In this document: positions 45,550 to 54,295 of the stretch, piece by piece
Layout: the number at the start of each line of letters is the position of its first letter
How positions within the stretch are numbered: the first letter of the stretch is position 1
Assembly (NCBI RefSeq): GCF_003326475.1
Contig: NZ_JPWA01000016.1
Coordinates: 1 to 64,000, forward strand
Reading direction: 5' to 3'
Length of the DNA: 64,000 nt
From: Thalassospira xianhensis MCCC 1A02616
GTDB lineage: Bacteria > Pseudomonadota > Alphaproteobacteria > Rhodospirillales > Thalassospiraceae
Made by a program: the position numbers and the translations under genes
The notes under the pieces: generated by a model
Seen by the model: the letters and a program-made list of their open reading frames with translations, nothing else
Database searches by the model: none
Told to the model about the DNA's origin: nothing

Positions 45550-45867
45550 ATGATGGAAAACGACATATTCAAAGCACTGGCCGATCCGACCCGGCGCACA
45601 ATTTTTGAAAAGCTGGCCAGCAGCCAAAGCATGAATGCCAGTGCCCTTCGCAACGGTATGAGCATCAGCCAGCCTGCCATGTCCCAGCATCTGGCCGTGC
45701 TGCGCCAGGCAAAACTGGTGGACGAAGAACGACAGGGGCGCTTCGTCCATTACCGGGTCAATCCCGATGGGCTGGCGCTGATTGTTCAATGGGTCGCCCG
45801 ATACAGCACCTTCTGGCCTGACCGGATAGACGCCTTGCGCCAGACCCTAAAGGAGATGGACCAGTGA
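45550..45867 (+). CDS. ArsR-family transcription repressor
   Basis: 105 residues from the ATG at 45550; an upstream TTG at 45514 would make the operator coding. Winged helix: IFKALADPTRRTIFEKLAS, recognition helix SISQPAMSQHLAVLRQAKLV, wing EERQGRFVHYRVN. No metal-binding Cys pair (the ELCVCDL box is absent), so it belongs to the non-metal SdpR-like branch that pairs with SRPBCC (AHSA1) genes. The next gene overlaps it by 4 bases. Confidence 0.9.
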   Translation: MMENDIFKALADPTRRTIFEKLASSQSMNASALRNGMSISQPAMSQHLAVLRQAKLVDEERQGRFVHYRVNPDGLALIVQWVARYSTFWPDRIDALRQTLKEMDQ

Positions 45868-46241
45868 CCGACAGCAAGACACGCACTGCCAAACCCGCAA
45901 AGCCGACAGCTTCCCGTCACCTTGAATTTGAATTCAGACTGGATGCGCCAAAGGAAAAGGTCTGGCGGGCGATCAGCATTCCCGAAATTCGCGAAAGCTG
46001 GTTACCCGGCACCAATTTGCGCAATGCCAAACCGATACGGCAAATTCCCGGCGAAGAAGTGACCTATCAGATGCGTGATCCCTCCCCGCCTTACCTGGAA
46101 AGCGTGGTGACCTTTCACCTCGCGCAAACCGGCGAAAACAGCACATGCCTTCGCATCATCCATCAATTGACCGATGCAAGATGCCTGACCCCGGCCAAGG
46201 CCGCCAACAGCAATAGTGCGGAAATAATGTGCGCGGCCTGA
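45864..46241 (+). CDS. SRPBCC/AHSA1-like domain protein
   Basis: 125 residues from a GTG overlapping the repressor stop (GTGA). A START-like fold: [28 protein letters not shown] is the AHSA1 opening, followed by [21 protein letters not shown]. It is shorter than the usual 140-160 residues and the last strand/helix is poorly conserved, so it may be trimmed. It probably binds a small hydrophobic ligand and works with the ArsR-type repressor. Confidence 0.82.
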   Translation: MTDSKTRTAKPAKPTASRHLEFEFRLDAPKEKVWRAISIPEIRESWLPGTNLRNAKPIRQIPGEEVTYQMRDPSPPYLESVVTFHLAQTGENSTCLRIIHQLTDARCLTPAKAANSNSAEIMCAA

Positions 46242-46282
46242 CGCCGCCTCACCCGATCCCTTTTCGAACCCGGAGCCCCTCG

Positions 46283-46918
46283 ATGCGCGACATGATGCAA
46301 CTGATCCCGATGGTGGTTGAACAGACCAGCGCGGGCGAACGGTCCTTTGACATTTTTTCGCGACTTTTGCGCGAAAGGATCATTTTCCTCAATGGCGAAG
46401 TAAATGACACCATCTCATCGCTTGTCTGTGCGCAATTGCTGTTTCTCGAAGCCGAAAACCCAAAAAAACCGATCAACCTTTATATCAATTCCCCGGGTGG
46501 CGTCGTCACCAGTGGCATGGCGATGTATGACACGATGCGCTACATAAAGGCGCCTGTTCATACCCTATGCATGGGCACCGCACGGTCCATGGGATCGTTC
46601 CTGCTGATGGCAGGCGAACCGGGCCACCGCGCTGCCCTGCCCAATGCCAGTATCCATGTGCATCAACCGCTGGGTGGTTTTCAGGGCCAGGCATCGGATG
46701 TGCTGATCCATGCCGAAGAAATGCGCCTGACCAAACAGCGCATGATCTCGCTTTATGCCAAACATTGCGGTCGCAGTTACGAGGAAGTGGAACGCACGCT
46801 GGACCGCGACCGTTTCATGACCGCAGATCAGGCTCTGGAATGGGGTCTGATTGATCAGGTACTCGAACATCACGGTGCCAATGACGATGACGCAGCCAGA
46901 TCGACAGCAGACACCTGA
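46283..46918 (+). CDS. ATP-dependent Clp protease proteolytic subunit, stand-alone paralogue
   Basis: 211 residues from the ATG at 46283 (GGAG upstream). The catalytic triad is complete with the right spacing: Ser102 (ARSMGS), His127 (HQPLGG) and Asp176 (DRDRF). The usual AASMG reads ARSMG here. No clpX, lon or tig gene is adjacent, so this is probably a second ClpP rather than the housekeeping one, which is normally next to clpX. Partner ATPase unknown. Confidence 0.9.
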   Translation: MRDMMQLIPMVVEQTSAGERSFDIFSRLLRERIIFLNGEVNDTISSLVCAQLLFLEAENPKKPINLYINSPGGVVTSGMAMYDTMRYIKAPVHTLCMGTARSMGSFLLMAGEPGHRAALPNASIHVHQPLGGFQGQASDVLIHAEEMRLTKQRMISLYAKHCGRSYEEVERTLDRDRFMTADQALEWGLIDQVLEHHGANDDDAARSTADT

Positions 46919-46927
46919 TCTGACGCA

Positions 46928-47203
46928 TTAATCCTGCCAGATCGGCCCGCCCGAGAGGATGATTTGCGCCCGCGCCGGGTCTTCCGGCGCATAACCACTA
47001 TCGTCGACAAAACGCATCAGGAACGGCTCGTGCGACATTAAAAAGTCAATCGCACCCAATTGGACTTCATTGCTGGTGATCCCGGCTTTCAGATCATCAA
47101 GCCCCATACCGGTCTGGGCAAAAAGCCCTTCAAGCAACTCGTCATCGCCCGCAATATGGGCAATTGCCCGAATGGCCAGAGTTTCAGCCGCTTCCTTGTT
47201 CAT
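46928..47203 (-). CDS. DUF3572-family small protein
   Basis: 91 residues, helical. TLAIRAIAHIAGDDELLEGLFAQTGMGLDDL and AIDFLMSHEPFLMRFV match the alphaproteobacterial DUF3572 family, of unknown function. Convergent with clpP, stops 9 bases apart. Confidence 0.8.
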   Translation of the reverse strand: MNKEAAETLAIRAIAHIAGDDELLEGLFAQTGMGLDDLKAGITSNEVQLGAIDFLMSHEPFLMRFVDDSGYAPEDPARAQIILSGGPIWQD

Positions 47204-47260
47204 CGTCCCCCATCCTTTATCACGTCCTTTATCGCGACACCTCGCCGTTTGCCGACACGG

Positions 47261-47653
47261 TTAGCTGAACCACTTGGCCTTGGCCAAGGCACGCCAGACA
47301 ACCAGTCCGGCAATCACGATCAGAATGCCGCCGATCATGCCAAAATTCTGCCCCAGCAAGACAACGAGTCCCCAGAACCCGATGGTTCCGAACCCGACCG
47401 CAAGTGCCAGAAACGCTGATTTCGTAAGACTGTCCTGATTCTTCTGGGCGGCTTCTGCACGTTTAAGTTCGTCAACAATCTCGTACCAGGCAATCTGCTG
47501 CCAGCGCGAATATTTAAGCCCCTTGCGCGGGCCCTTGCGCAGGAACTCGTCAAGCTGCTTGACGATATTGGCCGCACGTTCCTCGGGCACGACATATTTG
47601 CCGAACCGCTCTTTTTTGCGCGGGCCTTCGTCTTCACTATCGATATCGTTCAC
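47261..47653 (-). CDS. Small membrane protein, hypothetical
   Basis: 130 residues. Charged cytosolic N-terminus (about 1-75, Lys/Glu/Arg-rich) followed by two membrane segments (about 81-102 and 105-121) and a short basic end, KAKWFS. Reads in the same direction as the DUF3572 gene, 57 bases upstream of it. No family recognised. Confidence 0.65.
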   Translation of the reverse strand: MNDIDSEDEGPRKKERFGKYVVPEERAANIVKQLDEFLRKGPRKGLKYSRWQQIAWYEIVDELKRAEAAQKNQDSLTKSAFLALAVGFGTIGFWGLVVLLGQNFGMIGGILIVIAGLVVWRALAKAKWFS

Positions 47654-47896
47654 CCAACCACTCCGAAAGCTGCCCGTTTTCAGGCCATGTCATCGGTCAT
47701 AAGCATTTCTGATTTATATCCGGTAAATCCGGAAATGCTGTGAGAATGATCGCGCAGTACCTCATGTCCCGCAAAAGCTTGCAGGAAAACAGATAACCAC
47801 AGACATCAATAGTAAAGAGTGGAGGTATTCTGACTCGTTCAAACGCGCGCTTTCCCAGACCGCATCTGCGGTCCGAGACGCGCATCGGTACTTACC

Positions 47897-47956
47897 TCAG
47901 GCAACAACCAGTGCACTGACAGCAATCAAGCCGAATACAAAAAGATGGATCATCAT
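47897..47956 (-). CDS. Possible 19-residue hydrophobic peptide
   Basis: MMIHLFVFGLIAVSALVVA, one membrane helix, preceded by CAGGAG 4 bases before the ATG. The leader upstream (on the minus strand) carries two inverted repeats: GGGAC/GTCCC (47973-47986) and AAACGCA/TGCGTTT (47991-48011). Size and character fit small membrane regulators or type I toxin peptides, but it could be chance. The surrounding 440 bases (47654-48096) hold nothing else convincing. Confidence 0.4.
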   Translation of the reverse strand: MMIHLFVFGLIAVSALVVA

Positions 47957-48096
47957 TTGCTCCTGTCGCAAAGGGACATCGGTCCCGGTCAAACGCACGC
48001 ATGTTGCGTTTGTTCCTGACCGATACGTTGCAAAACAGGTTATTTGATGGCGCATCTCACCTGATCACAAAGGACTGTTTGATAATCGGATGAAAA

Positions 48097-48185
48097 TGGT
48101 GCGGGCGGCCGGACTTGAACCGGCAAGGTCTTTAAGGACCGGCGGATTTTAAGTCCGCTGCGTATACCAATTTCGCCACGCCCGC
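48097..48185 (-). tRNA. tRNA-Leu(UAA)
   Basis: 89 bases including an encoded CCA. Acceptor stem GCGGGCG (48185-48179) pairs with CGCCCGC (48107-48101). Anticodon loop ACTTAAAAT gives UAA. The long variable arm (CGGTCCTTAAAGACC) is typical of class II tRNA-Leu, and the T arm contains GGTTCAAGTCC. Confidence 0.97.
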
Positions 48186-48424
48186 AAAGCGCTCAGAAGG
48201 TTGGTGTTCCAACCGGCAGAACAGGGTTCTAGCGCGGCTTTAAAAACGGCGCAATACCGGAATGCCCGATTTTGCCAATCCCGGAAAGCCCGACATGGGT
48301 GATGGCTGCAGAATGACGAATGCGGCATTGCGACATAATTGCCTGTCTTTCACCACATTACCCCCATTTTTCCCCGGCAAGGTTGCAATGATCCCATAAG
48401 AATCAATAGGCGATCCAGTTGACC

Positions 48425-49822
48425 GTGAAGAGGCACAGGTACATTTCACTGGCTATCTCAGCATGTCTGGCACTTGCCATGCTTGGCCTGTTGTTGCGCC
48501 ACGAAATCATTCCCTATGCCAACGCCGAGGATGACGGCCCCAGCCGTCTTGACGCGCCGATCCTGCGAAGTGAAACAATCAACCGGTCTGCCAACCAGCA
48601 ACGCCACCTCAATCGCCTCTATGACAAGATGGAGAAAGATCTCGTCGGAAGCACAATCGGCCCCCTTTTTCTCGATAATTCGATTCCTGCCCCGGCCCAG
48701 CCGCCAAATGCACTGGCACTTGGTACCGGTGATGCAACAACCATCGAAACATTTGGCGGCCGGTCCGCTCTGGCATCAATTGCCAAGAAACTTGATTTTG
48801 ATACGGCAAATGGCACCTTCCCGAATCAGGCACGCCGCCGGGCCACTCCCATCAACATGTGGGTACATGGCAGCCAGACGAATATCGAGAATCGCATTGC
48901 CGATACCGGTTACAATCCGAACCTCAGCGGTGATGTCATCTCAATCGATACCGGGGTCGATTATCAGGTCGATGACAGCCTGATTATCGGACTTGGTGTC
49001 GGCTGGGGCAGCGTACTAAGCGAAGCCGCCGCAAGGCAGGTTTTATATCGGGAAAACAACGTTACATTTTCCCCCTATTTTGTATCGCGCATGACCGAAT
49101 GGCTGAATATCCGCGGCAGCATCGGAATTGGCAGCAGCACCATCACCCAATCGGCACTCAATGGCGGTTCGGATGATCTCAGCTATGCCGAAAATCTCGA
49201 CAGTTCGACATTGTCGAGCTCCATCGGCTTCGGCACGGAATATGATCTCGGCTTTCTCCCCCTCACGCTCAGCCTCGACGGTGATATCATCACCGCCCGC
49301 GAGGAATTTGAAAGCGCACGCGCGGTCGACGGATCACTGGTACCGGCACGCACGGCCTTGAACCAGATTTTCGATAGCACCGCCGAGGCACGCTATAACC
49401 TTGTTCTGGGCGATCATCGCCTTGTGCCCTTTGCCGGTCAAGATCAGGCCATCACCCTGATGAACCAGGGTTATGGCCGTTCCACCAATCGCCGCTACTT
49501 CGCCGGGACCGAATATGCCTATGACCCGTGGCAGATCGGGGCATCCGTCGAAGGCTTCCGCGAATTTTCACCAAATTCCGATGCGGTCGAGGGTATAAGG
49601 TCGGAACTCAGTCTGCGTTCGGAATTGCCCTATGGCTACGGGGTCCTGAGCCCCTACCTGACAAGTGAAAACACCAGCACCTATTCGCAAATGGGGGGGG
49701 GTATCACCCATAACTGGGGTGGCATTCCCGGTCAGATGAGCCTTGAGGTACAGCGAAAACTGACCTTCGAAACCGAACACAACAACCTGTCTGGCCTGAT
49801 GACGATCCATTTCGATTTCTGA
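48425..49822 (+). CDS. Autotransporter-barrel-like outer-membrane protein
   Basis: 465 residues from a GTG at 48425 (a TTG two codons earlier is possible). Signal peptide to about residue 35 (LALAMLGLLLRHEIIPYANAED). A 100-residue linker precedes about 300 residues of alternating strands (IIGLGVGWGSVLSE, ISIDTGVDYQVDD, LSLRSELPYGYGVLSPYL) closing with Phe (MTIHFDF), the mark of a beta barrel. It resembles autotransporter translocator domains but lacks a passenger, so it may simply be a porin-like surface protein. Confidence 0.75.
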   Translation: MKRHRYISLAISACLALAMLGLLLRHEIIPYANAEDDGPSRLDAPILRSETINRSANQQRHLNRLYDKMEKDLVGSTIGPLFLDNSIPAPAQPPNALALGTGDATTIETFGGRSALASIAKKLDFDTANGTFPNQARRRATPINMWVHGSQTNIENRIADTGYNPNLSGDVISIDTGVDYQVDDSLIIGLGVGWGSVLSEAAARQVLYRENNVTFSPYFVSRMTEWLNIRGSIGIGSSTITQSALNGGSDDLSYAENLDSSTLSSSIGFGTEYDLGFLPLTLSLDGDIITAREEFESARAVDGSLVPARTALNQIFDSTAEARYNLVLGDHRLVPFAGQDQAITLMNQGYGRSTNRRYFAGTEYAYDPWQIGASVEGFREFSPNSDAVEGIRSELSLRSELPYGYGVLSPYLTSENTSTYSQMGGGITHNWGGIPGQMSLEVQRKLTFETEHNNLSGLMTIHFDF

Positions 49823-49923
49823 TGTTTCCGCGCCTTGCCGGCATCTTGTGGCTTGGCGTTACACCCCTGTCCGGTTAGGGTGCACAAAGAATTCGAAACC
49901 GCCCAGACCAGCAGGTTCGCGCC

Positions 49924-50613
49924 ATGACACAATCCGATCGCGATGCGCCCGATACGCCCGACGCGACAGATACACTGACCCCGCCGGTGTTTGATCGCGC
50001 CTTTCAAAAGCAGTTCATCGATCTGCTTTTGTGGCGTCGTGACGTGCGGCGTTTTCGCACCGACCCGATCCCGAGGGACGACATCGACGGCCTGATCAGG
50101 GAAGCCTGCCTTGCACCATCTGTCGGCAATTGTCAGCCATGGCGCTTTGTAAAGGTCAACGATCCAGACCGCCGCAAAGCCATCCGCGACAGTTTCGAAC
50201 GCGCCAATCAGCAGGCGCTCAACGACTATCACGGCGAACGTGCCAGACTTTATGCGTCCCTGAAATTGCAGGGCATGGATCAGGCCCCCGTGCAGCTCGC
50301 CGTTTTCGCCGACGAGGAAACCGAGGCCGGCATGGGCCTTGGGCGCAAAACCATGCCCGAGATGCTCGATTATTCTGCCGTCGCCGCCGTACAGCTTTTG
50401 TGGCTGGCCGCGCGCGTCAAAGGCATCGGGGTCGGCTGGGTTTCGATCCTTGAACCCGAAACGGTTCTTAAAACGCTTGAAGTCCCGTCACATTGGCGTC
50501 TGATCGCCTATCTGTGCATCGGCTACCCCGAAGAGGACCATGTCGTTCCCGAACTCGTCCGCGAGGGTTGGCAGGATCGCATCAATCCTGCTGACCTGAC
50601 GCTCGAACGCTAA
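49924..50613 (+). CDS. bluB: 5,6-dimethylbenzimidazole synthase
   Basis: 229 residues. Nitroreductase-fold BluB, which uses reduced FMN and oxygen to build the lower ligand of cobalamin. Family-specific stretches: LLLWRRDVRRFRTDPIP (about 34-50), APSVGNCQPWRFV (about 62-74) and IAYLCIGYPEE (about 195-205). No cobalamin riboswitch is visible in the 100 bases upstream and no other cob genes are adjacent. The following membrane gene starts 30 bases later. Confidence 0.93.
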   Translation: MTQSDRDAPDTPDATDTLTPPVFDRAFQKQFIDLLLWRRDVRRFRTDPIPRDDIDGLIREACLAPSVGNCQPWRFVKVNDPDRRKAIRDSFERANQQALNDYHGERARLYASLKLQGMDQAPVQLAVFADEETEAGMGLGRKTMPEMLDYSAVAAVQLLWLAARVKGIGVGWVSILEPETVLKTLEVPSHWRLIAYLCIGYPEEDHVVPELVREGWQDRINPADLTLER

Positions 50614-50643
50614 CACCAAATCCGATCATCAAAGGAAATCCCG

Positions 50644-50895
50644 ATGACCGCCGACAAAGGCCAACCAACCAATCCAGAACAACCCGCAAAAAAGGGGCTC
50701 CCGAATGGTCATTACTTCAAGATCATGGGCTATCTTCTGACAGCGGCATGGGTTGGTTACATTCTGGCAATTTCCGGGGGTGATACCACGCACCCGATGT
50801 TTGACTATATCTTTGTCGTCCCGCTGGCATTCTGGATCGGCGGCATGATCATCGCCAAAATACTGCGTTCACGCAGTGGTGCGGACCGGCCCTGA
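50644..50895 (+). CDS. Small two-helix membrane protein
   Basis: 83 residues. Polar N-terminus, membrane segments at about 26-44 and 53-72, basic end. AAGGAAA lies upstream of the ATG. Probably cotranscribed with bluB, which ends 30 bases before. No family recognised. Confidence 0.65.
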   Translation: MTADKGQPTNPEQPAKKGLPNGHYFKIMGYLLTAAWVGYILAISGGDTTHPMFDYIFVVPLAFWIGGMIIAKILRSRSGADRP

Positions 50896-50915
50896 TCGCG
50901 ATCCCGCTAGATAAC

Positions 50916-50946
50916 AAAAGGCGCTGAAATCAATAGCGCCTTTTTT
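50916..50946. terminator. Bidirectional terminator
   Basis: AAAAGGCGCT (50916-50925), 9-base loop, AGCGCCTTTT (50935-50944), with a further T run to 50946. Serves the membrane gene and the convergent gene that ends at 50945. Confidence 0.88.
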
Positions 50947-51286
50947 ATGATCCGTTCCGATCGTCACGATGCTTTCTTCGTTCGTCGTCATAGCTGTCAT
51001 TATCGGAAAACCCGCCCAGATTCATGATTCCGATGCCAAGGCTGATACCGCCAAACGTGATGAACAACCCGAAAAACAGCAGCATGATAAAGATCGGCGC
51101 ATCACGTGATGCCGTGGCCAGGCTGTAAATCCCGCCAATATCAAAAAACAGCACCAAGGCACCAAATACCAGCGCCCCGAACCCGCCATAGGCGGTATGT
51201 TCGATCATGAACTTGATAATGGAACGGGCCTCGCGCGCAGCCTTGCTGTTGCGAATTTCATCCGTGTCGTTTGACTTGCCGGTCAT
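50945..51286 (-). CDS. Small membrane protein, hypothetical
   Basis: 113 residues. Charged N-terminus, two membrane segments (about 35-57 and 66-90; GIGIMNLGGF at the end), and an Asp/Arg-rich tail (DDERRKHRDDRNGS). No family recognised. Confidence 0.65.
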   Translation of the reverse strand: MTGKSNDTDEIRNSKAAREARSIIKFMIEHTAYGGFGALVFGALVLFFDIGGIYSLATASRDAPIFIMLLFFGLFITFGGISLGIGIMNLGGFSDNDSYDDERRKHRDDRNGS

Positions 51287-51368
51287 GCTAGTTCCTCCAA
51301 CGCGACATCATCGGATTGTCATAGCCGGAATTATAGCATCGCCAAAATGATCAATCGCAATCCACGCG

Positions 51369-52133
51369 TTACGAAACCGCGCCGCTATCCTCGATAACCT
51401 CGCGGCCCTGCTCTATGATCGCAGCCCGGATGCGCTCGGATGCCAGATCAACATCCTTGGCTTCTTCGCCCCGCACCACAAGCGTCGTGCCCAGTTTCCC
51501 CTCGCGCAGGAACGGATAGGATCCGATATCGGTATCGGGGAAATCATGCTGGATCTCGCCCAGCACCTTGGCAATCGTGCCTTCGGGGATATAACCGCCA
51601 ACCGACCGCGAAACCATTGGCCGCCCGCCGATAAGCTGGTGTTTGATCCCCTGGAACATCGCCTGCATGATCATGGGTACACCCGCCATGACATAGACGT
51701 TTTCCATTCGGAACCCCGGCGCCTTGGACACCGGGTTCTGCACCAGTTCCGCACCAACCGGGATATGCGCCATGCGAAGCCGCGCCTCGTTCAGGTCGGC
51801 GGGATTTTCATAATGGCTTTTGAGCAATTCATGCGCTTGTGCATTCAGTTCAATCTCGACCCCAAAGGCCCGCGCAACACAGGGGGATGTAATATCATCA
51901 TGGGTCGGGCCGATGCCGCCGGTGGTAAAGACATAATCGAACTTTGCCCGGCACTCATTGACCGTTTCGATGATCGTGGTTTCGATATCGGGAATCACCC
52001 GCGTTTCTGCCAAGCGAATGCCAAGCTTGTTCAGTTCTTCCGCCAGATAAGGCAGGTTCTTGTCATGGGTTCGCCCCGAAAGGATTTCATTACCGATAAT
52101 GATCAGACAGGCCCGAACCGCTTCAGACATCAC
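51369..52133 (-). CDS. CinA/MoaB-like molybdopterin-binding domain protein
   Basis: 254 residues. The MoCF-binding fold is plain: ACLIIIGNEILSGRTHDKNLPYLAEEL at the start and VFTTGGIGPTHDDITSPCVARAFG near 68. This is the N-terminal part of the CinA family; the C-terminal PncC nicotinamide amidase domain is missing. CinA N-domains hydrolyse ADP-ribose or NMN-type nucleotides in some bacteria, so either nucleotide cleanup or molybdenum cofactor work is possible. Confidence 0.88.
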   Translation of the reverse strand: MMSEAVRACLIIIGNEILSGRTHDKNLPYLAEELNKLGIRLAETRVIPDIETTIIETVNECRAKFDYVFTTGGIGPTHDDITSPCVARAFGVEIELNAQAHELLKSHYENPADLNEARLRMAHIPVGAELVQNPVSKAPGFRMENVYVMAGVPMIMQAMFQGIKHQLIGGRPMVSRSVGGYIPEGTIAKVLGEIQHDFPDTDIGSYPFLREGKLGTTLVVRGEEAKDVDLASERIRAAIIEQGREVIEDSGAVS

Positions 52134-52188
52134 AACCCCGCAAACTTGAATTCGTCATTTGATACGACCGGCAATACCGGCCGGATCG

Positions 52189-52650
52189 TTACAGAAAATC
52201 GCGCAACATCGCCACCAGTGGCACATCGGCTGGCGGCATCGAATAATCACCCAACCGGATCGGTCGCACCCATTTGACCTGCTGGCCTTCCATCGGGGTA
52301 ATCTCCCCCTTCCAGACCCGGCACAGATAAAGCGGCATCATCAGATGGAAATCATCATAGGTAAATGATGCAAAGGTAAAAGGTGCCAGACAGCTTTCGG
52401 TGATATCAATGCCAAGCTCTTCCTTAAGCTCGCGCACCAATGCCATTTCCGGCGTCTCGCCCGCCTCGACCTTGCCGCCCGGAAACTCCCAAAGCCCCGC
52501 CATGGATTTGCCTTCGGGGCGTTGGGCGATCAATACACGATGATCGGCATCCACCAGCGCCACCGCACTGACAAACACCGTTTTTTCGGGGATTTTCCCC
52601 TGCCGCAGGTCCACCGACATGCAGCCTCTATCTGGATTCTGAATACTCAT
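52189..52650 (-). CDS. mutT: MutT-type 8-oxo-dGTP diphosphatase (NUDIX)
   Basis: 153 residues (143 from an inner ATG at 52620). A perfect Nudix box, GGKVEAGETPEMALVRELKEELGIDI (about 57-82), follows AQRPEGKSMAGLWEFPG, the MutT signature. It removes oxidised dGTP from the nucleotide pool. In many relatives mutT follows argJ; here it is about 9 kb from argJ and on the opposite strand. Confidence 0.9.
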   Translation of the reverse strand: MSIQNPDRGCMSVDLRQGKIPEKTVFVSAVALVDADHRVLIAQRPEGKSMAGLWEFPGGKVEAGETPEMALVRELKEELGIDITESCLAPFTFASFTYDDFHLMMPLYLCRVWKGEITPMEGQQVKWVRPIRLGDYSMPPADVPLVAMLRDFL

Positions 52651-52709
52651 GCGATTGTTTTATCCTGCAAGTCTGCTTTCGCCAAGTGCCGCATTTGACC
52701 GAAATCGGC

Positions 52710-54203
52710 TCAGCCCTTTTGCCCGCCCAGCAATCGCAAAATCATCGCACGATCTTCGCTTGAAACCACCACGTTCCCCGGCAAATCTTCCCGCCCGATC
52801 AGGTGATCGCGCACCGAAAATCCTTCGTCATCAACCGCATTGGTCTTGGCCCCGACCGCAACCAGCATCTTTACGATCTCGGCATCCCCCGTGGCGGCCG
52901 CATAATGCAACGCTGTTCGTTCCCCATGGCGGGGATATTCCCATTCATCCGTGGCATGTGTCCGCGCCTGAACATCCGCCCCCTTGCCCAACAACCATTT
53001 TACCGCCGGGCCATTGCCCTGCTGGGCGGCGGCCATCAAGGCGGTTTTGCCAAAATCATTGCGCGCCTCGATATCAGCGAAATAGCCATTCTGCGACAAA
53101 ATATCGAGGATTTCCGCACTATCGGATCGCATCACCGCAACATGCAATAGCGGATCAATGCCACCATAAACCGCACATCGGGCAAACAGGTTTCCATCCT
53201 GCCCCGCACCGCGCGTTGCCGTCGCCACGATATCCGCAACCGGGCGGTTTTCGATTAACATCACCCGCATCATATTAACCGGTACCGGTGTATCGCAATC
53301 GGCCCCATACACCACGGAAAACAGGGTATCGCGGGCGATTTTAACCGCCATATCCCGGCTTTCGCCGCGTGAAACCCAATAGGTAATCAACGCATCCTGC
53401 GCCGGTATCCGTACGGTTTCAATCGCGTTGAATACATCCCGGTTGGCGGGTGAAAGATACGACCAGACCTCGAACGGCTTGCGTGATCCCGCCGGGGCAG
53501 ACGGCAATTCATCAGGCTTTAGCATCGCCATCTCAAGATCGTGACTTTGCCCCGCCATATGCGCAAAACGTATCGTTCCGTTTTCCGGGGCAAACATATC
53601 CCCACTGGCCAGATAAGCCGCATCAACATAGGCATCCATCAGCGCGGTTGGATAGCCCGCAACCGCCCCGCGCCCCCATTGGCACCCCGAACGCGGCATG
53701 AAATTGTCGCGATTGCCGCCCCATGTCGGTCGGGTTGCATCCAGAAGCCCCGGCTGTCGCTGCAAAATCGCACAGGGAATGGCGTAAAACGCGGAATCCG
53801 TATTCGCATAACCGCTGCTCGTCGCCAGCGTGATCGTCGGCAACAGGCTTTCAATTGATCCGTCAAAGCTTTGCAAGTCCCCCAGCACACTACGTTCCAG
53901 CTCGTCAGTCAACGGAATGACGTCTTCATTGACCCGGTCCTGCAAGGCGGCAATTTCACGATCGCGTGCCGGGCTCTGGTCCTTGAACGCATATAAAAAC
54001 AATATCCGGTCCAGTAATCCGACACCGTCCGACCGGCCCTTAACCGCCTTCTCTGCGGCTTGCGGATTTTCTGCCATACCGGCAACCGCAGCTTCATAAG
54101 CCTCATTGTCATTGTCTGCGAATGCCGCGGATGAAAAGGCGATCAGAACCGGCATCACAACCAGCGTTCTTGCCAAAGTCATCAAACCCGAATTGCGATG
54201 CAC
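52710..54203 (-). CDS. Exported ankyrin-repeat protein
   Basis: 497 residues from a GTG at 54203 (AAGGG 8 bases upstream; ATG at 54182 also possible). Signal peptide ends SSAAFA. The N-terminal 330 residues are helical and of no known family. Three ankyrin repeats follow (about 375-470): DFGKTALMAAAQQGNGPAVKWLLGKGADV and GERTALHYAAATGDAEIVKMLVAVGAKTNAVDDEG. Probably a periplasmic protein-binding module. Divergent from the esterase-like lipoprotein, 92 bases apart. Confidence 0.82.
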   Translation of the reverse strand: MHRNSGLMTLARTLVVMPVLIAFSSAAFADNDNEAYEAAVAGMAENPQAAEKAVKGRSDGVGLLDRILFLYAFKDQSPARDREIAALQDRVNEDVIPLTDELERSVLGDLQSFDGSIESLLPTITLATSSGYANTDSAFYAIPCAILQRQPGLLDATRPTWGGNRDNFMPRSGCQWGRGAVAGYPTALMDAYVDAAYLASGDMFAPENGTIRFAHMAGQSHDLEMAMLKPDELPSAPAGSRKPFEVWSYLSPANRDVFNAIETVRIPAQDALITYWVSRGESRDMAVKIARDTLFSVVYGADCDTPVPVNMMRVMLIENRPVADIVATATRGAGQDGNLFARCAVYGGIDPLLHVAVMRSDSAEILDILSQNGYFADIEARNDFGKTALMAAAQQGNGPAVKWLLGKGADVQARTHATDEWEYPRHGERTALHYAAATGDAEIVKMLVAVGAKTNAVDDEGFSVRDHLIGREDLPGNVVVSSEDRAMILRLLGGQKG

Positions 54204-54295
54204 GTCTAACACCCTTGAAATGAAACAAATCCCGATGGCGGGCTTTTGCGTATAAGCTGTAAACCCAAATCGATAATATCTGTTTTACGGTGACA

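Noticed and set aside
47697-47885. 62-codon open frame in the gap left of tRNA-Leu
   Set aside because: No ribosome site and a composition unlike the neighbours; the 19-residue peptide nearby is a better candidate.
49823-49923. Possible cobalamin riboswitch before bluB
   Set aside because: Only 100 bases and no B12-box-like conserved core is visible.
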